Shown piece by piece: positions 26,673 to 34,928 of a stretch of 64,000 nt of DNA. The stretch lies in the NCBI RefSeq assembly GCF_001625085.1, contig NZ_BDAW01000008.1, forward strand, positions 1 through 64,000, read 5' to 3'. The DNA is from Nocardia acidivorans NBRC 108247. GTDB taxonomy: Bacteria; Actinomycetota; Actinomycetes; Mycobacteriales; Mycobacteriaceae. The notes under the pieces were generated by a model. It was not told the origin of the DNA. It was given only the letters and a program-made list of their open reading frames with translations, and ran no database searches. Positions within the stretch are counted from its first letter, which is position 1. The number at the start of each line of letters is the position of its first letter. A program made the translations under genes and the position numbers.

Positions 26673-27703
26673 GCGGCGTGACCGAACAAGAGCCGAACAC
26701 CCGGCCGATGCTGGGATTTCAGGCGCTGGGCAGTGCGCTCGACGAGGCACTGGCCCGCGATCCGTCGGTATTCCTGCTGGGTGAGGATATCGCCGACCCC
26801 GGTGGCGGGGTGTTCAAGGTGACCGCGGGATTGTCGAGCAAATATGGCGCGCACCGGGTTCGGGCCACACCCATCAGCGAGCAGGCGATCATGGGCGCGG
26901 CCATCGGCGCCGCGGTGGCGGGAATGCGACCGGTCGCCGAGATCATGCTGATGGACTTCCTCGCCGTCTGCCTCGACCAACTCGCCAATCACGCCGCCAA
27001 ACTGCGGTACATGTCCGGCGGCCAGACCAGCGTGCCGCTCACCGTGCGCTGCGCGGCCGGAGCCGGAATGCAGTTCGGCGCACAGCATTCGGAGATGCTG
27101 GAAGCCTGGCTCACCCACGTGCCCGGGCTCAAGGTGGTGGTGCCGAGCAATCCGGCCGACGCCAAGGGACTGCTCACCGCCTGCATACTCGATCCCGATC
27201 CGTGTGTGATCGTGGAGCAGAGCCTGCTGTATTTCCTGCCGCCGCAACCGGTTCCGGTCGGACACCACCTCGTGCCACTCGGCGTGGCGGCGACACCCCG
27301 TGCCGGGCGCGATATCACGCTCATCTCCTACGGGCGTCAGGTGCACGACGCACTGGCCGCGGCCGAATTGCTCGCGCGGGAGGGTATCGAGGCCGAGGTG
27401 CTGGATCTGCGCTCGCTGGTGCCGCTCGACGAGCGGGCGGTGCTGGCGTCGGTGGCCCGCACCCGGCATGCGGTGGTGGTGCACGAGGCGGTGCGCCGCA
27501 ATGGTTTCGGCGCCGAACTGGCCGCCATGATCAGCGAGCAGCTCTTCGACGAGCTCGGCGCGCCGGTCGCTCGGGTGGCGGGGGCCAACACCCCCGTGCC
27601 GTACGCCAAGGCCCTCGAGGACGCCTTTCTGCCCGATGTCGACGGGGTGCTGGCGGCGGTGCGCACCACCCTGGCACGTTCGCGTGCGCGCGTGGCCGGC
27701 TGA
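26669..27703 (+). CDS. Thiamine-diphosphate-dependent dehydrogenase E1 beta
   Basis: The 344-residue beta subunit partners the E1 alpha encoded just upstream. FLLGEDIADPGGGVFKVTAGL contains the glutamate that activates thiamine diphosphate, ISEQAIMGAAIGAAVAGMRP is the family signature, and the C-terminal transketolase domain (EAEVLDLRSLVPLDE) is intact. ATG at 26669 overlaps the alpha stop codon. The E1 pair opens a long operon of CoA-dependent degradation genes. Confidence 0.92.
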   Translation: MSGVTEQEPNTRPMLGFQALGSALDEALARDPSVFLLGEDIADPGGGVFKVTAGLSSKYGAHRVRATPISEQAIMGAAIGAAVAGMRPVAEIMLMDFLAVCLDQLANHAAKLRYMSGGQTSVPLTVRCAAGAGMQFGAQHSEMLEAWLTHVPGLKVVVPSNPADAKGLLTACILDPDPCVIVEQSLLYFLPPQPVPVGHHLVPLGVAATPRAGRDITLISYGRQVHDALAAAELLAREGIEAEVLDLRSLVPLDERAVLASVARTRHAVVVHEAVRRNGFGAELAAMISEQLFDELGAPVARVAGANTPVPYAKALEDAFLPDVDGVLAAVRTTLARSRARVAG

Positions 27704-27714
27704 GGGGTGCGGTC

Positions 27715-29262
27715 GTGGCGTACGGACTGGCAGCGGTCGCGCGGCGGCAGCCGAACGGTATCGCCGTCACCGACGGTGAGACCGAATGGACTTGGCCGCA
27801 ACTGGATTCGATGGTCGACCGGTTGGCCGGGCGACTGCTCGACGACGGGATCTGCGATGGGCAACGCGTGGCGGTGATGGCGGGGAACAGCGCCCATACG
27901 GCGCTGGCGCATCTGGCCGGAACCTATGCGGGCACCTCGGTCGTGCCGGTGAACCACACCCTCACCGCGGCGGAGGTGCGGCATATTCTCACCGACGGCT
28001 CGGTGCATACGGTGCTGTGCGATGCGCGCAGCGCGCCGATCGTGCGGGCGGCCTCGGAGGCGGTCCGGGTGATCGTCTGGGGCGCGGAATCCTCGGACGG
28101 TTGCCGCGCGCTGGAACGGATTCTGGCCGAGCAACCCGATATCCCGGTCTCCGAGCGAATCGCGCCGAGGCCGCCGCTGTACTACACGTCCGGGACGACC
28201 GGTGTTCCCAAAGGCGTGACGCTGCCCGAACAGATGTTCCCGGGCGGGGATTCGATGATCGAGCACATCCGGCGGATCGCGCAATCGCCGGTTCGACCGG
28301 CGGGACGGCATCTCATCGTCGGACCGATGCACCACACCGGGCCGATCGGCGGGGTGCGCGGGCTGTGCGTCGGCCAGCCCCTGGTGATTCTGCGCAAATT
28401 CGACGCCGAGGAGGTGCTGCGCCTGATCGACCGGCACCGGATCGAGAGCACCATGATGGTGCCCACGCACTTCTCGCGGCTGCTCGCCCTGCCGGAGTCG
28501 ACGCGCGCCCGGTACGACATCGCGAGTATCACCTCGATCGTGCACACCGGGGCCGCGTGCCCGGTGCACATCAAGCGCGCCATGATCGACTGGTTCGGAC
28601 CGGTGCTGCGAGAAGCCTACGGCTCCACCGAGGTCGGGACGGTCACGTTCATCGACTCGCAGCAGTGGCTGGCGCATCCGGGATCGGTCGGGACGGCCTT
28701 GCCCGGATACGAACTGAGCATCCGTACCGCCGAAGGCGTGGAACTTCCCGCGGGGGAGCAGGGTTTGGTCTGTGTGCGATCGACTCTCGGCGTGCGTCCG
28801 CGCTATCACAATGATCCGGAGAAGACGCGGCGCAGCTATGTCGCCGAGGGCGTTTTCGCCATCGGCGAGATCGGATACCTCGACCGTGCGGGCTACCTGT
28901 ACCTGACCGACCGAGCCGCCGATATGGTGGTGAGCGGCGGGGTGAATATCTATCCGGCCGAGTCCGAGGCGGTGCTGCGCACCCATCCGGGCGTGGCCGA
29001 TATCGCGGTGATCGGCATCCCGCATGCCGACCTCGGTGAACAACTCCTGGCCCTGGTCGTGCCGAACGGCGATCCGCCGGATCCGGTCGAACTTGTCGAG
29101 TACTGCCGAAATCGATTGGCGCACTACAAGTGTCCGGTGCGGATCGAGTTCCTCGACGCCGATCCGCGCACCGTGATGGGCAAGCTGGACAAACGTCGGC
29201 TGCGTGCGGCCTACCTGGCCTCGCCTCGTGAGCCGGCCGGGGCACCGGGGGGCGCGTCGTGA
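27715..29262 (+). CDS. Acyl-CoA synthetase (AMP-forming ligase)
   Basis: The 515-residue adenylate-forming enzyme activates a carboxylic acid as acyl-AMP and then acyl-CoA. The phosphate-binding motif is YYTSGTTGVPKG (156-167), YGSTEVG is the A5 motif, DRAADMVVSGGVNIYPAE is the hinge region, and GKLDKRRL holds the C-terminal catalytic lysine. The start is GTG at 27715, 12 bp after the E1 beta stop; longer frames run over the previous gene. It probably activates an acid released by aldehyde dehydrogenase or ring-cleavage steps. The acid is unknown. Confidence 0.9.
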   Translation: MAYGLAAVARRQPNGIAVTDGETEWTWPQLDSMVDRLAGRLLDDGICDGQRVAVMAGNSAHTALAHLAGTYAGTSVVPVNHTLTAAEVRHILTDGSVHTVLCDARSAPIVRAASEAVRVIVWGAESSDGCRALERILAEQPDIPVSERIAPRPPLYYTSGTTGVPKGVTLPEQMFPGGDSMIEHIRRIAQSPVRPAGRHLIVGPMHHTGPIGGVRGLCVGQPLVILRKFDAEEVLRLIDRHRIESTMMVPTHFSRLLALPESTRARYDIASITSIVHTGAACPVHIKRAMIDWFGPVLREAYGSTEVGTVTFIDSQQWLAHPGSVGTALPGYELSIRTAEGVELPAGEQGLVCVRSTLGVRPRYHNDPEKTRRSYVAEGVFAIGEIGYLDRAGYLYLTDRAADMVVSGGVNIYPAESEAVLRTHPGVADIAVIGIPHADLGEQLLALVVPNGDPPDPVELVEYCRNRLAHYKCPVRIEFLDADPRTVMGKLDKRRLRAAYLASPREPAGAPGGAS

Positions 29263-30458
29263 ACACCGTCGCGGCCGCCGCCCCACCGCTGTTCGAATTC
29301 ACCGACGAACACCGCGACCTGCGGCAGATGCTGCGGCGCCGATTCGATCATGCGGCGGCGTCCGAAGGACGGGATTCGGGTGCACACGCGTCCGAAGCCG
29401 ATGGTGCGCATACGGTTTCGCCTACCTGGACGGATCTGGCCCACCACGCGGGCATCGGCGATCTGCTCTTCGGCGGTGCGGACGAACCGCGCGGCACGCC
29501 GATAGATATCGCCATCCTCGCCGAGGAATCCGGTGCGGCCCTGTATGGCGGACCGGTGTTCTCGGCGGCGGTGACCGCCGCGCTGTGCGAGATCGCGGGC
29601 AATCGGGAACGGCCTACCGGCCCGGGAGAGGGGGAATCGGCGGCACGGTTCGCCGACCTGGTTCGCGGCCTGCGCGAGGGCCGAGTGGCGCCTGCCATCG
29701 GAAGCTGTGCGCTCGGCCACGGTGCCGGGGCGAACGACAGCGTGAGCGTGAGGGCCGGACAACGTCTTTCCGGTCGCGTCGAACCGGTCTGGGACGCGCG
29801 GCACGCGACCGTGCTGGTCTGCGTGGCCGTGGATGCGTCGGGCGATCCCGCGGTGGCGGTACTACCCACCCGCACAGCTGGATTCACGATGACAGCGCTG
29901 GCCGGGCTGGATCTGTCACGGGCCGTCGGCCGGGCCGACTGCGTCGCGGTGGCGGCCGAATCACTGCTCACCGGGGACACCGCCCGCCGGGCCCTGGCCG
30001 CCATGCGGGCTCGGGGTGCGCTGGTCGCCGCCGCCGAATCGCTCGGGCTCGCGCAGCGGACGCTGGACCGAACGGTCGAATATGCCCGGGGGCGTGTGCA
30101 ATTCGGGCGGACGATCGGCTCCTTCCAAGCGGTGAAGCATCGGCTGGCCGATCTGGTGTCGCAGGTGGAGCTGACCCGGTCGGCGGTGTACGGGGCGGCC
30201 TGGGGGCTCACCACCGCGCCCGAGGACACCGATACCGCCATCGATCTCGCGGTGGCGGCGGCGCTGGCCGCCGATACCGCCGTCACCGTCACCACGGCGG
30301 CCGTGCAGTTGCACGGGGGTATCGCGATCACCTGGGAACACCACGCCCATCGCGCACTGCGCCGGGCGCGGGCCGTCGCGGCATTGACCGGCGGGGCGGT
30401 TCGCCATCGCCGCGACCTCGCCGCACTGCTCGATCAGCGGGAGGCCCGCCATGGGTGA
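29259..30458 (+). CDS. Acyl-CoA dehydrogenase family protein, first of a pair
   Basis: The 399-residue FAD-dependent acyl-CoA dehydrogenase-like protein has the family segments YARGRVQFGRTIGSFQAVKH and QLHGGIAITWEHHAHR in its C-terminal helical domain. The N-terminal half is divergent. The GTG start overlaps the ligase stop as GTGA. Side-by-side acyl-CoA dehydrogenases in actinobacteria often form alpha2beta2 heteromers acting on bulky CoA esters such as steroid side chains. The pair here suggests such a heteromer. Confidence 0.85.
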   Translation: MNTVAAAAPPLFEFTDEHRDLRQMLRRRFDHAAASEGRDSGAHASEADGAHTVSPTWTDLAHHAGIGDLLFGGADEPRGTPIDIAILAEESGAALYGGPVFSAAVTAALCEIAGNRERPTGPGEGESAARFADLVRGLREGRVAPAIGSCALGHGAGANDSVSVRAGQRLSGRVEPVWDARHATVLVCVAVDASGDPAVAVLPTRTAGFTMTALAGLDLSRAVGRADCVAVAAESLLTGDTARRALAAMRARGALVAAAESLGLAQRTLDRTVEYARGRVQFGRTIGSFQAVKHRLADLVSQVELTRSAVYGAAWGLTTAPEDTDTAIDLAVAAALAADTAVTVTTAAVQLHGGIAITWEHHAHRALRRARAVAALTGGAVRHRRDLAALLDQREARHG

Positions 30459-31713
30459 GAGTGCGGATCGCACCGATCCCCGACGCGAGGACCTCGCCGA
30501 CTTCCGGTGCGAGGTGGAGCGGTGGGTACGAGCCGAATTGCCGCCGAAGTGGTTGGCGGCCATCGATTCCGCGGCATTCGATACCGGACCCGTACTCGAC
30601 GATCCGGACGCACGACACTGGTTCCGAGTACTCGCCGCACGCGGCTGGATCGTGCCGTGGTGGCCGCGCGAGTACGGCGGCGCGGGCCTGGACGAGGAGC
30701 GCAGCGCGGTGGTGCGCGCGGTGCTCGCGCACTATCGGGCGGAGTTGCCCGCACGGCATTTCGTGCCGATCACCCTCGTCGGTCCGGGAATCATGAAGTG
30801 GGGCACCGACGCACAGCGGCGGCGCTACCTGCCGGGCATCGCCTCGGGCGCGGATATGTGGTGTCAGCTGTTCAGTGAACCCGGTGCGGGATCGGATCTG
30901 GCCGCGCTGTCCACCCGTGCGAGGCCGGCCGAGGACGGGAACTGGATCGTGGACGGGCAGAAGGTGTGGAGCTCGTTCGCCGACCGCTCCCGGTACGGGC
31001 TGCTGCTGGCCCGCACCGATCCGGATCGGCCGAAGAACGCCGGTCTCACCTGCTTTCTGCTGGATATGCGATCACCCGGGGTGAGTACGCGTCCCCTGCG
31101 GCAGATCACCGGCGGAGCCCATTTCTGCGAGGTGTTCCTCGACGGCGTCGTGCTCCCCGACAGTGCGCGCCTGGGACCGTTGCATCAGGGGTGGCGGGTG
31201 GCGCTGTCGACGCTGAACGCCGAGCGGTCCGGCCTCTCCGGCGGTTCGGAGGTGAGTGCGATCGCGCTGGCGCCGGTGCTGGAACGGGCGCGCGTATCGC
31301 GGCGCTGGCAGGAGGAATCGATCCGCGATCGACTCACGGCGCTGTACGTCACCGAGCGGGCACTGGAACTGACCAACCGCCGATTGCACGCGGCGGCAGC
31401 GCGATCCGGTGCCGATGCGCGAGGTTCGATCACCAAACTGGTGCAGTCGGAGCTGGCGCAGCGGATCGCCGAGCTGGGATTCGAACTCGCCGGGCCGCGC
31501 GCGGCGTACTGGGATGCGGACACCGTCGCGCTCGCCGACGGCGCCGAACCCATGACCCCGCAGGCGCACGCGCTGCTGGACAGCAGGCGTCTCACCATCG
31601 CCGGGGGCACCTCCGAGATTCAGCGCAGCATTATCGGCGAGCGCGTGCTGGGGCTCGATCGCGAACCCGATCCCGACCGCGGCCGGCCGTGGCGGGAGCT
31701 CCGCCATGGCTGA
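30451..31713 (+). CDS. Acyl-CoA dehydrogenase family protein, second of a pair
   Basis: The 420-residue acyl-CoA dehydrogenase has a well-conserved flavin-binding middle domain (WCQLFSEPGAGSDLAALST and GQKVWSSFAD) and a C-terminal end with RRLTIAGGTSEIQRSIIGER. These are the canonical FAD and subunit-contact motifs. It starts 8 bp inside the end of the preceding acyl-CoA dehydrogenase gene. It is the better conserved member of the pair and may carry most of the cofactor site. Confidence 0.9.
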   Translation: MGESADRTDPRREDLADFRCEVERWVRAELPPKWLAAIDSAAFDTGPVLDDPDARHWFRVLAARGWIVPWWPREYGGAGLDEERSAVVRAVLAHYRAELPARHFVPITLVGPGIMKWGTDAQRRRYLPGIASGADMWCQLFSEPGAGSDLAALSTRARPAEDGNWIVDGQKVWSSFADRSRYGLLLARTDPDRPKNAGLTCFLLDMRSPGVSTRPLRQITGGAHFCEVFLDGVVLPDSARLGPLHQGWRVALSTLNAERSGLSGGSEVSAIALAPVLERARVSRRWQEESIRDRLTALYVTERALELTNRRLHAAAARSGADARGSITKLVQSELAQRIAELGFELAGPRAAYWDADTVALADGAEPMTPQAHALLDSRRLTIAGGTSEIQRSIIGERVLGLDREPDPDRGRPWRELRHG

Positions 31714-32059
31714 GCGGTGTCCGATGGTGACGGTGCGGCCGTCCGGAGTCCGGTTCCGCGCGCTGCCGGGGCAGCCCATCATGGCGGCCGGAATCGCGGC
31801 CGGCTTTCGCTGGCCCACGGTCTGCGGCGGAAAGGGCGACTGCCGGGTGTGCTTCGTCGAGGTACTCGAACATCACGAGCGCCTGTCGATGCCAGAACCC
31901 GCTGAGGCACAGGCGATTCGGGAGCTCGGTGGCACCCTCGGCCGGCGTCTCGGCCCGGTCCGGCTGGCCTGTCAGGCGGGGGTGCACGGCGATGTGGTGG
32001 TGCACAAGCGCGGCGTCCGTCCGCGCCGCGACAACAGCGAAGGAGGTGATCGGTCATGA
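31706..32059 (+). CDS. Plant-type [2Fe-2S] ferredoxin
   Basis: The 117-residue ferredoxin has the cluster motif TVCGGKGDCRVC and the distant fourth ligand in RLACQ. The first cysteine motif is C-x5-C-x2-C, as in adrenodoxin or chloroplast-type domains. It overlaps the upstream and downstream genes by 8 and 4 bp. No reductase is encoded in the window. It may serve the Rieske oxygenase at 23454. The C-terminus is basic and acidic low-complexity. Confidence 0.85.
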   Translation: MAERCPMVTVRPSGVRFRALPGQPIMAAGIAAGFRWPTVCGGKGDCRVCFVEVLEHHERLSMPEPAEAQAIRELGGTLGRRLGPVRLACQAGVHGDVVVHKRGVRPRRDNSEGGDRS

Positions 32060-32487
32060 CCATCAGGCCGATCGACCCGACACTCATGCGGGTCGACGCG
32101 CACGGTATCCGGCTGATCGGATCCCGCTGCGGTGCCTGCGCCGAAATCGACTTCCCGGCCCAGGATTCGTGCCGCCGCTGCGGTGCGACGGATATGCGCG
32201 TCGCGCACCTGGGCGAGCGCGGCGTGCTGTGGAGCTGGACCGTACAGCGGTTCCCGCCGCCGAGTCCGCCTTACGTGCCGCGCGGACGGGAATTCGAGGC
32301 CTTCGGGGTCGGCTACGTGGAGCTGCCCGGCGAGGTGATCATCGAGAGCCTGCTCACCGAATCCGACGCCGATCGCCTGTGGATCGGAATGCCGATGCGG
32401 CTCACCACTTTCGACGTGCCCGGGCATTGCGGCGAACAGGCGACGACCTTCGCTTTCGCGCCCGTGACCGAAGGAGCGGGACAATGA
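32056..32487 (+). CDS. Zinc-ribbon OB-fold protein (DUF35 family)
   Basis: The 143-residue protein has an N-terminal rubredoxin-like zinc ribbon (CGACAEIDFPAQDSCRRCG) and a C-terminal OB-fold, the DUF35 architecture. Such proteins bind CoA esters and pair with thiolase-fold enzymes, as in ChsH2 with the Ltp2 aldolase of steroid side-chain degradation. It overlaps its neighbours by ATGA on both sides and directly precedes a thiolase-fold gene, exactly as in those systems. Confidence 0.88.
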   Translation: MTIRPIDPTLMRVDAHGIRLIGSRCGACAEIDFPAQDSCRRCGATDMRVAHLGERGVLWSWTVQRFPPPSPPYVPRGREFEAFGVGYVELPGEVIIESLLTESDADRLWIGMPMRLTTFDVPGHCGEQATTFAFAPVTEGAGQ

Positions 32488-33629
32488 GCGGCGCGGCGAT
32501 CATCGGCATCGGCTGCACACCGTTCGGGCGGTATCAGGACACCTCCGTGCGGCGGGAGGCGGTGCGCGCGATCCACTTCGCGCTCGCCGATGCCGGGGTG
32601 GCCTGGGGCGATATCGGTTACGCGGTGGGAGGCAGTATGTCCTCCGGATCAGCGGACACCCTGGTCTCGGACCTGGGCCTGACCGGGGTGCCCTTCCTGA
32701 ACGTCTTCAACGGCTGCGCCACCGGGAGCAGCTCGCTCGCCACCGCGGTGCACGCCATCACCTCGGGCACAACGGATCTGGCGCTGGTGGTGGGATTCGA
32801 CGCACACCCACGCGGCGCCTTCGCGATCCGGCCCGAGCAGATGGGGCTCGGACAGTGGTACGGCAGCACCGGAATGGCCCTGACCTCACAATTCTTCGCC
32901 CTCAAGATCCAGCGCTACCTCCACGAGCACGCCCTGCCCGCCCGCCTGCTGACCTCGGTGGCCGCCAAGGCCTTCCGCAATGGGGCGCGCAATCCCAACG
33001 CGTGGCGACGCAAGGCGCTGTCCGAGGCCGAGATCGACGGGTCCGTCATGCTGAGTGATCCACTGCGGCAGTACATGCTGTGTTCCCCGGGCGACGGCGC
33101 GTGCGCGCTGGTGCTGTGCGGTGCGGACCGGGCGCGCCGGTATCGCGCCGATCCGGTTCATATCGCCGCCACGGCGGTGCGCACGCGCAAGCCCGGATCG
33201 TTCGAGGTGCTGAGCCCCTCGCTCTCCATCCACCGGGGCGAGAGTCCCACCGTCGACGCGGCGCGGGCGGCCTTCGAACTGGCGGGGATCGGTCCGGCCG
33301 ACGTGGACGTGGCCCAGGTACAGGACACCGACGCCGGTGCGGAGCTCATCCATCTGGCCGAGACCGGACTGTGTGCGCACGGTGCGCAAACCGAGCTGAT
33401 CGACAGTGGCGCAACCGAAATCGGCGGTGCGCTGCCGATCAACACCGACGGCGGCTGCCTGGCCAATGGCGAGCCGATCGGTGCGTCGGGATTACGTCAG
33501 ATCCACGAGAACGTCCTGCAATTGCGCGGCGACGCCGGGGACCGTCAGGTTCCGGGGTCGCCCCGGGTGGCGTTCTCCCACGTCTACGGTGCGCCCGGTG
33601 TGAGTGGCTGCACCGTCCTGCACCGATGA
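32484..33629 (+). CDS. Thiolase-superfamily protein (SCP-x/Ltp type), possible aldolase
   Basis: The 381-residue thiolase-fold protein of the lipid-transfer-protein group contains NGCATGSSSLATAV with the usual nucleophile cysteine. The C-terminal active-site loop reads NTDGGCLANGEPIGASG; thiolases normally have a histidine (GHP) where this has glutamate (GEP). With the DUF35 partner, this points to an acyl transferase or retro-aldolase variant acting on CoA esters rather than a standard thiolase. ATG at 32484 overlaps the DUF35 stop. Confidence 0.85.
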   Translation: MSGAAIIGIGCTPFGRYQDTSVRREAVRAIHFALADAGVAWGDIGYAVGGSMSSGSADTLVSDLGLTGVPFLNVFNGCATGSSSLATAVHAITSGTTDLALVVGFDAHPRGAFAIRPEQMGLGQWYGSTGMALTSQFFALKIQRYLHEHALPARLLTSVAAKAFRNGARNPNAWRRKALSEAEIDGSVMLSDPLRQYMLCSPGDGACALVLCGADRARRYRADPVHIAATAVRTRKPGSFEVLSPSLSIHRGESPTVDAARAAFELAGIGPADVDVAQVQDTDAGAELIHLAETGLCAHGAQTELIDSGATEIGGALPINTDGGCLANGEPIGASGLRQIHENVLQLRGDAGDRQVPGSPRVAFSHVYGAPGVSGCTVLHR

Positions 33630-33643
33630 TCAAAGGAACCGCC

Positions 33644-33835
33644 GTGAAGGTGATTGTCGATCGTGACCTGTGCGTGGGCAACGGCCTGTGCGAATCGATC
33701 GCACCGGAGGTGTTCGAAGTCGGTGACGACGGCATCGCGAGCATCGCGCCCGCCGAGCTGTCACCGGATGGCATGGCGATGGCGCGCACGGCCGTGGACA
33801 GCTGCCCCAGCCGTGCGCTGCGCCTGTCGCCCTGA
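33644..33835 (+). CDS. [3Fe-4S]-type ferredoxin, likely P450 partner
   Basis: The 63-residue ferredoxin begins VKVIVDRDLCVGNGLC, where the second cluster position is glycine instead of cysteine, and ends with SCPSRAL, the pattern of single [3Fe-4S] ferredoxins that feed bacterial P450s. I prefer GTG at 33644, preceded by AAAGGA, over ATG at 33626, which overlaps the thiolase stop. The only P450 in the window is at 21235-22503 in the divergent operon, so the two are likely partners across operons. Confidence 0.88.
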   Translation: MKVIVDRDLCVGNGLCESIAPEVFEVGDDGIASIAPAELSPDGMAMARTAVDSCPSRALRLSP

Positions 33836-33876
33836 TCCGCTCGGCGACCGAACCGACTGTGACGAAGGAGTATTCG

Positions 33877-34104
33877 TTGGAAATCCGCATGCCCAAGCTC
33901 GATGTCTCCATGACCGAGGGGACCTTCCTGGGCTGGCTCGTCCCCGACGGCACAACGGTGACCGAGGGGGAGGGCCTCTACGCCGTGGGCACCGACAAGG
34001 TCGAAACCGAGATCCCCGCACCGATCGCGGGGGTGCTGCGCCACGGGGCGGCCCAGGCGGACACCGACTATCCGGTCGGCGCGGTGCTGGGTGAGCTCGA
34101 ATGA
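33877..34104 (+). CDS. Free-standing lipoyl (biotinyl/lipoyl) domain protein
   Basis: The 75-residue protein is a single lipoyl domain with the modifiable lysine in GTDKVETEIPAP. It has no peripheral-subunit-binding or acyltransferase domain, unlike a complete E2. I chose TTG at 33877 because AAGGAG lies 6 nt upstream; GTG at 33859 is an alternative. It shares the operon with the E1 alpha and beta genes, so it may accept the E1 product. How the acyl group then moves on is not clear. Confidence 0.85.
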   Translation: MEIRMPKLDVSMTEGTFLGWLVPDGTTVTEGEGLYAVGTDKVETEIPAPIAGVLRHGAAQADTDYPVGAVLGELE

Positions 34105-34163
34105 CCACCGGCAGCGCGACAGCTTGTCCTGCAAGAATTTTCGTCAGAATTCAGGAGCGAATC

Positions 34164-34928
34164 ATGGATCTCGATCTCACGGGCAAACGCGCCCTCATCA
34201 CCGGTGGTAGTCGCGGTATCGGACTCGCCATCGCCCGCACCCTGCTGGCGGAGGGCGCCGCCGTGGGTATCTGCGCCCGGGGCGAAGAAGGGCTGGCGAA
34301 GGCGGCCGCGGAGCTGAGTGCGCAGGGCGGCACGGTGTTTCACCGTGCCGTGGATGTCGCGGACCCGGCGGCCCTGACCGAATTCGTCGGCGCGACCGCG
34401 ACGGCGCTGGGCGGACTGGATATCGTCATCGCCAACGCCTCGGCGTCGGTGAGCGAGGGGCCCGATCCCTGGCTCGACAACTTCCGCACCGATCTGATGA
34501 GCCTGGTCACCCTGCTCGAGTCGGCCGCACCGCACCTCGAGCGCAGTGCCGCCGCCGCGGTTCTGGCCATCGCCAGCACCTCGGCGCTGGAGGCGGGTGT
34601 GCTGCCGACCGCGAACAGTTTCGGCGCGCTCAAAGCCGCGATGCTGCAACATGTTTCGGCGCAGGCCCGCGCCCTGGGACCCAAGGGTGTTCGGGTCAAC
34701 GCGATCTCGCCCGGCCCGGTGTTCTTCGAGGGCGGGGTGTGGGACCACATCCGCGCGGGCCTCCCCGCGCTGTTCGACGGTGCGGTGGCCGCCTCCGCAC
34801 TGGGCAAATTGGCCGGCGCCGACGATATCGCGCACGCGGCGGCCTTCCTGGTTTCCCCTGTCGCAGGCCACATTACGGGCGTCAACCTGGTGGTGGACGG
34901 CGGCTTCACCAACCGCTTCGACTTTTGA
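34164..34928 (+). CDS. Short-chain dehydrogenase/reductase
   Basis: The 254-residue SDR has TGGSRGIG at the cofactor site and ends with NLVVDGGFTNRF, typical of the FabG-like group. The usual YxxxK appears as SFGALKAA, with phenylalanine where the catalytic tyrosine normally lies. This is unusual and is also seen in some atypical SDRs. ATG at 34164 follows CAGGAGCG. An in-frame ATG at 34101 overlaps the lipoyl gene stop, so either start is possible. Confidence 0.82.
   Translation: MDLDLTGKRALITGGSRGIGLAIARTLLAEGAAVGICARGEEGLAKAAAELSAQGGTVFHRAVDVADPAALTEFVGATATALGGLDIVIANASASVSEGPDPWLDNFRTDLMSLVTLLESAAPHLERSAAAAVLAIASTSALEAGVLPTANSFGALKAAMLQHVSAQARALGPKGVRVNAISPGPVFFEGGVWDHIRAGLPALFDGAVAASALGKLAGADDIAHAAAFLVSPVAGHITGVNLVVDGGFTNRFDF

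Noticed and set aside
25680..27703. Classical pyruvate dehydrogenase or acetoin dehydrogenase operon
   Set aside because: The E1 genes fit, but a full E2, an E3 and acetoin regulatory genes are missing, and the neighbours are oxygenases and CoA enzymes, so I give only the general E1 call.
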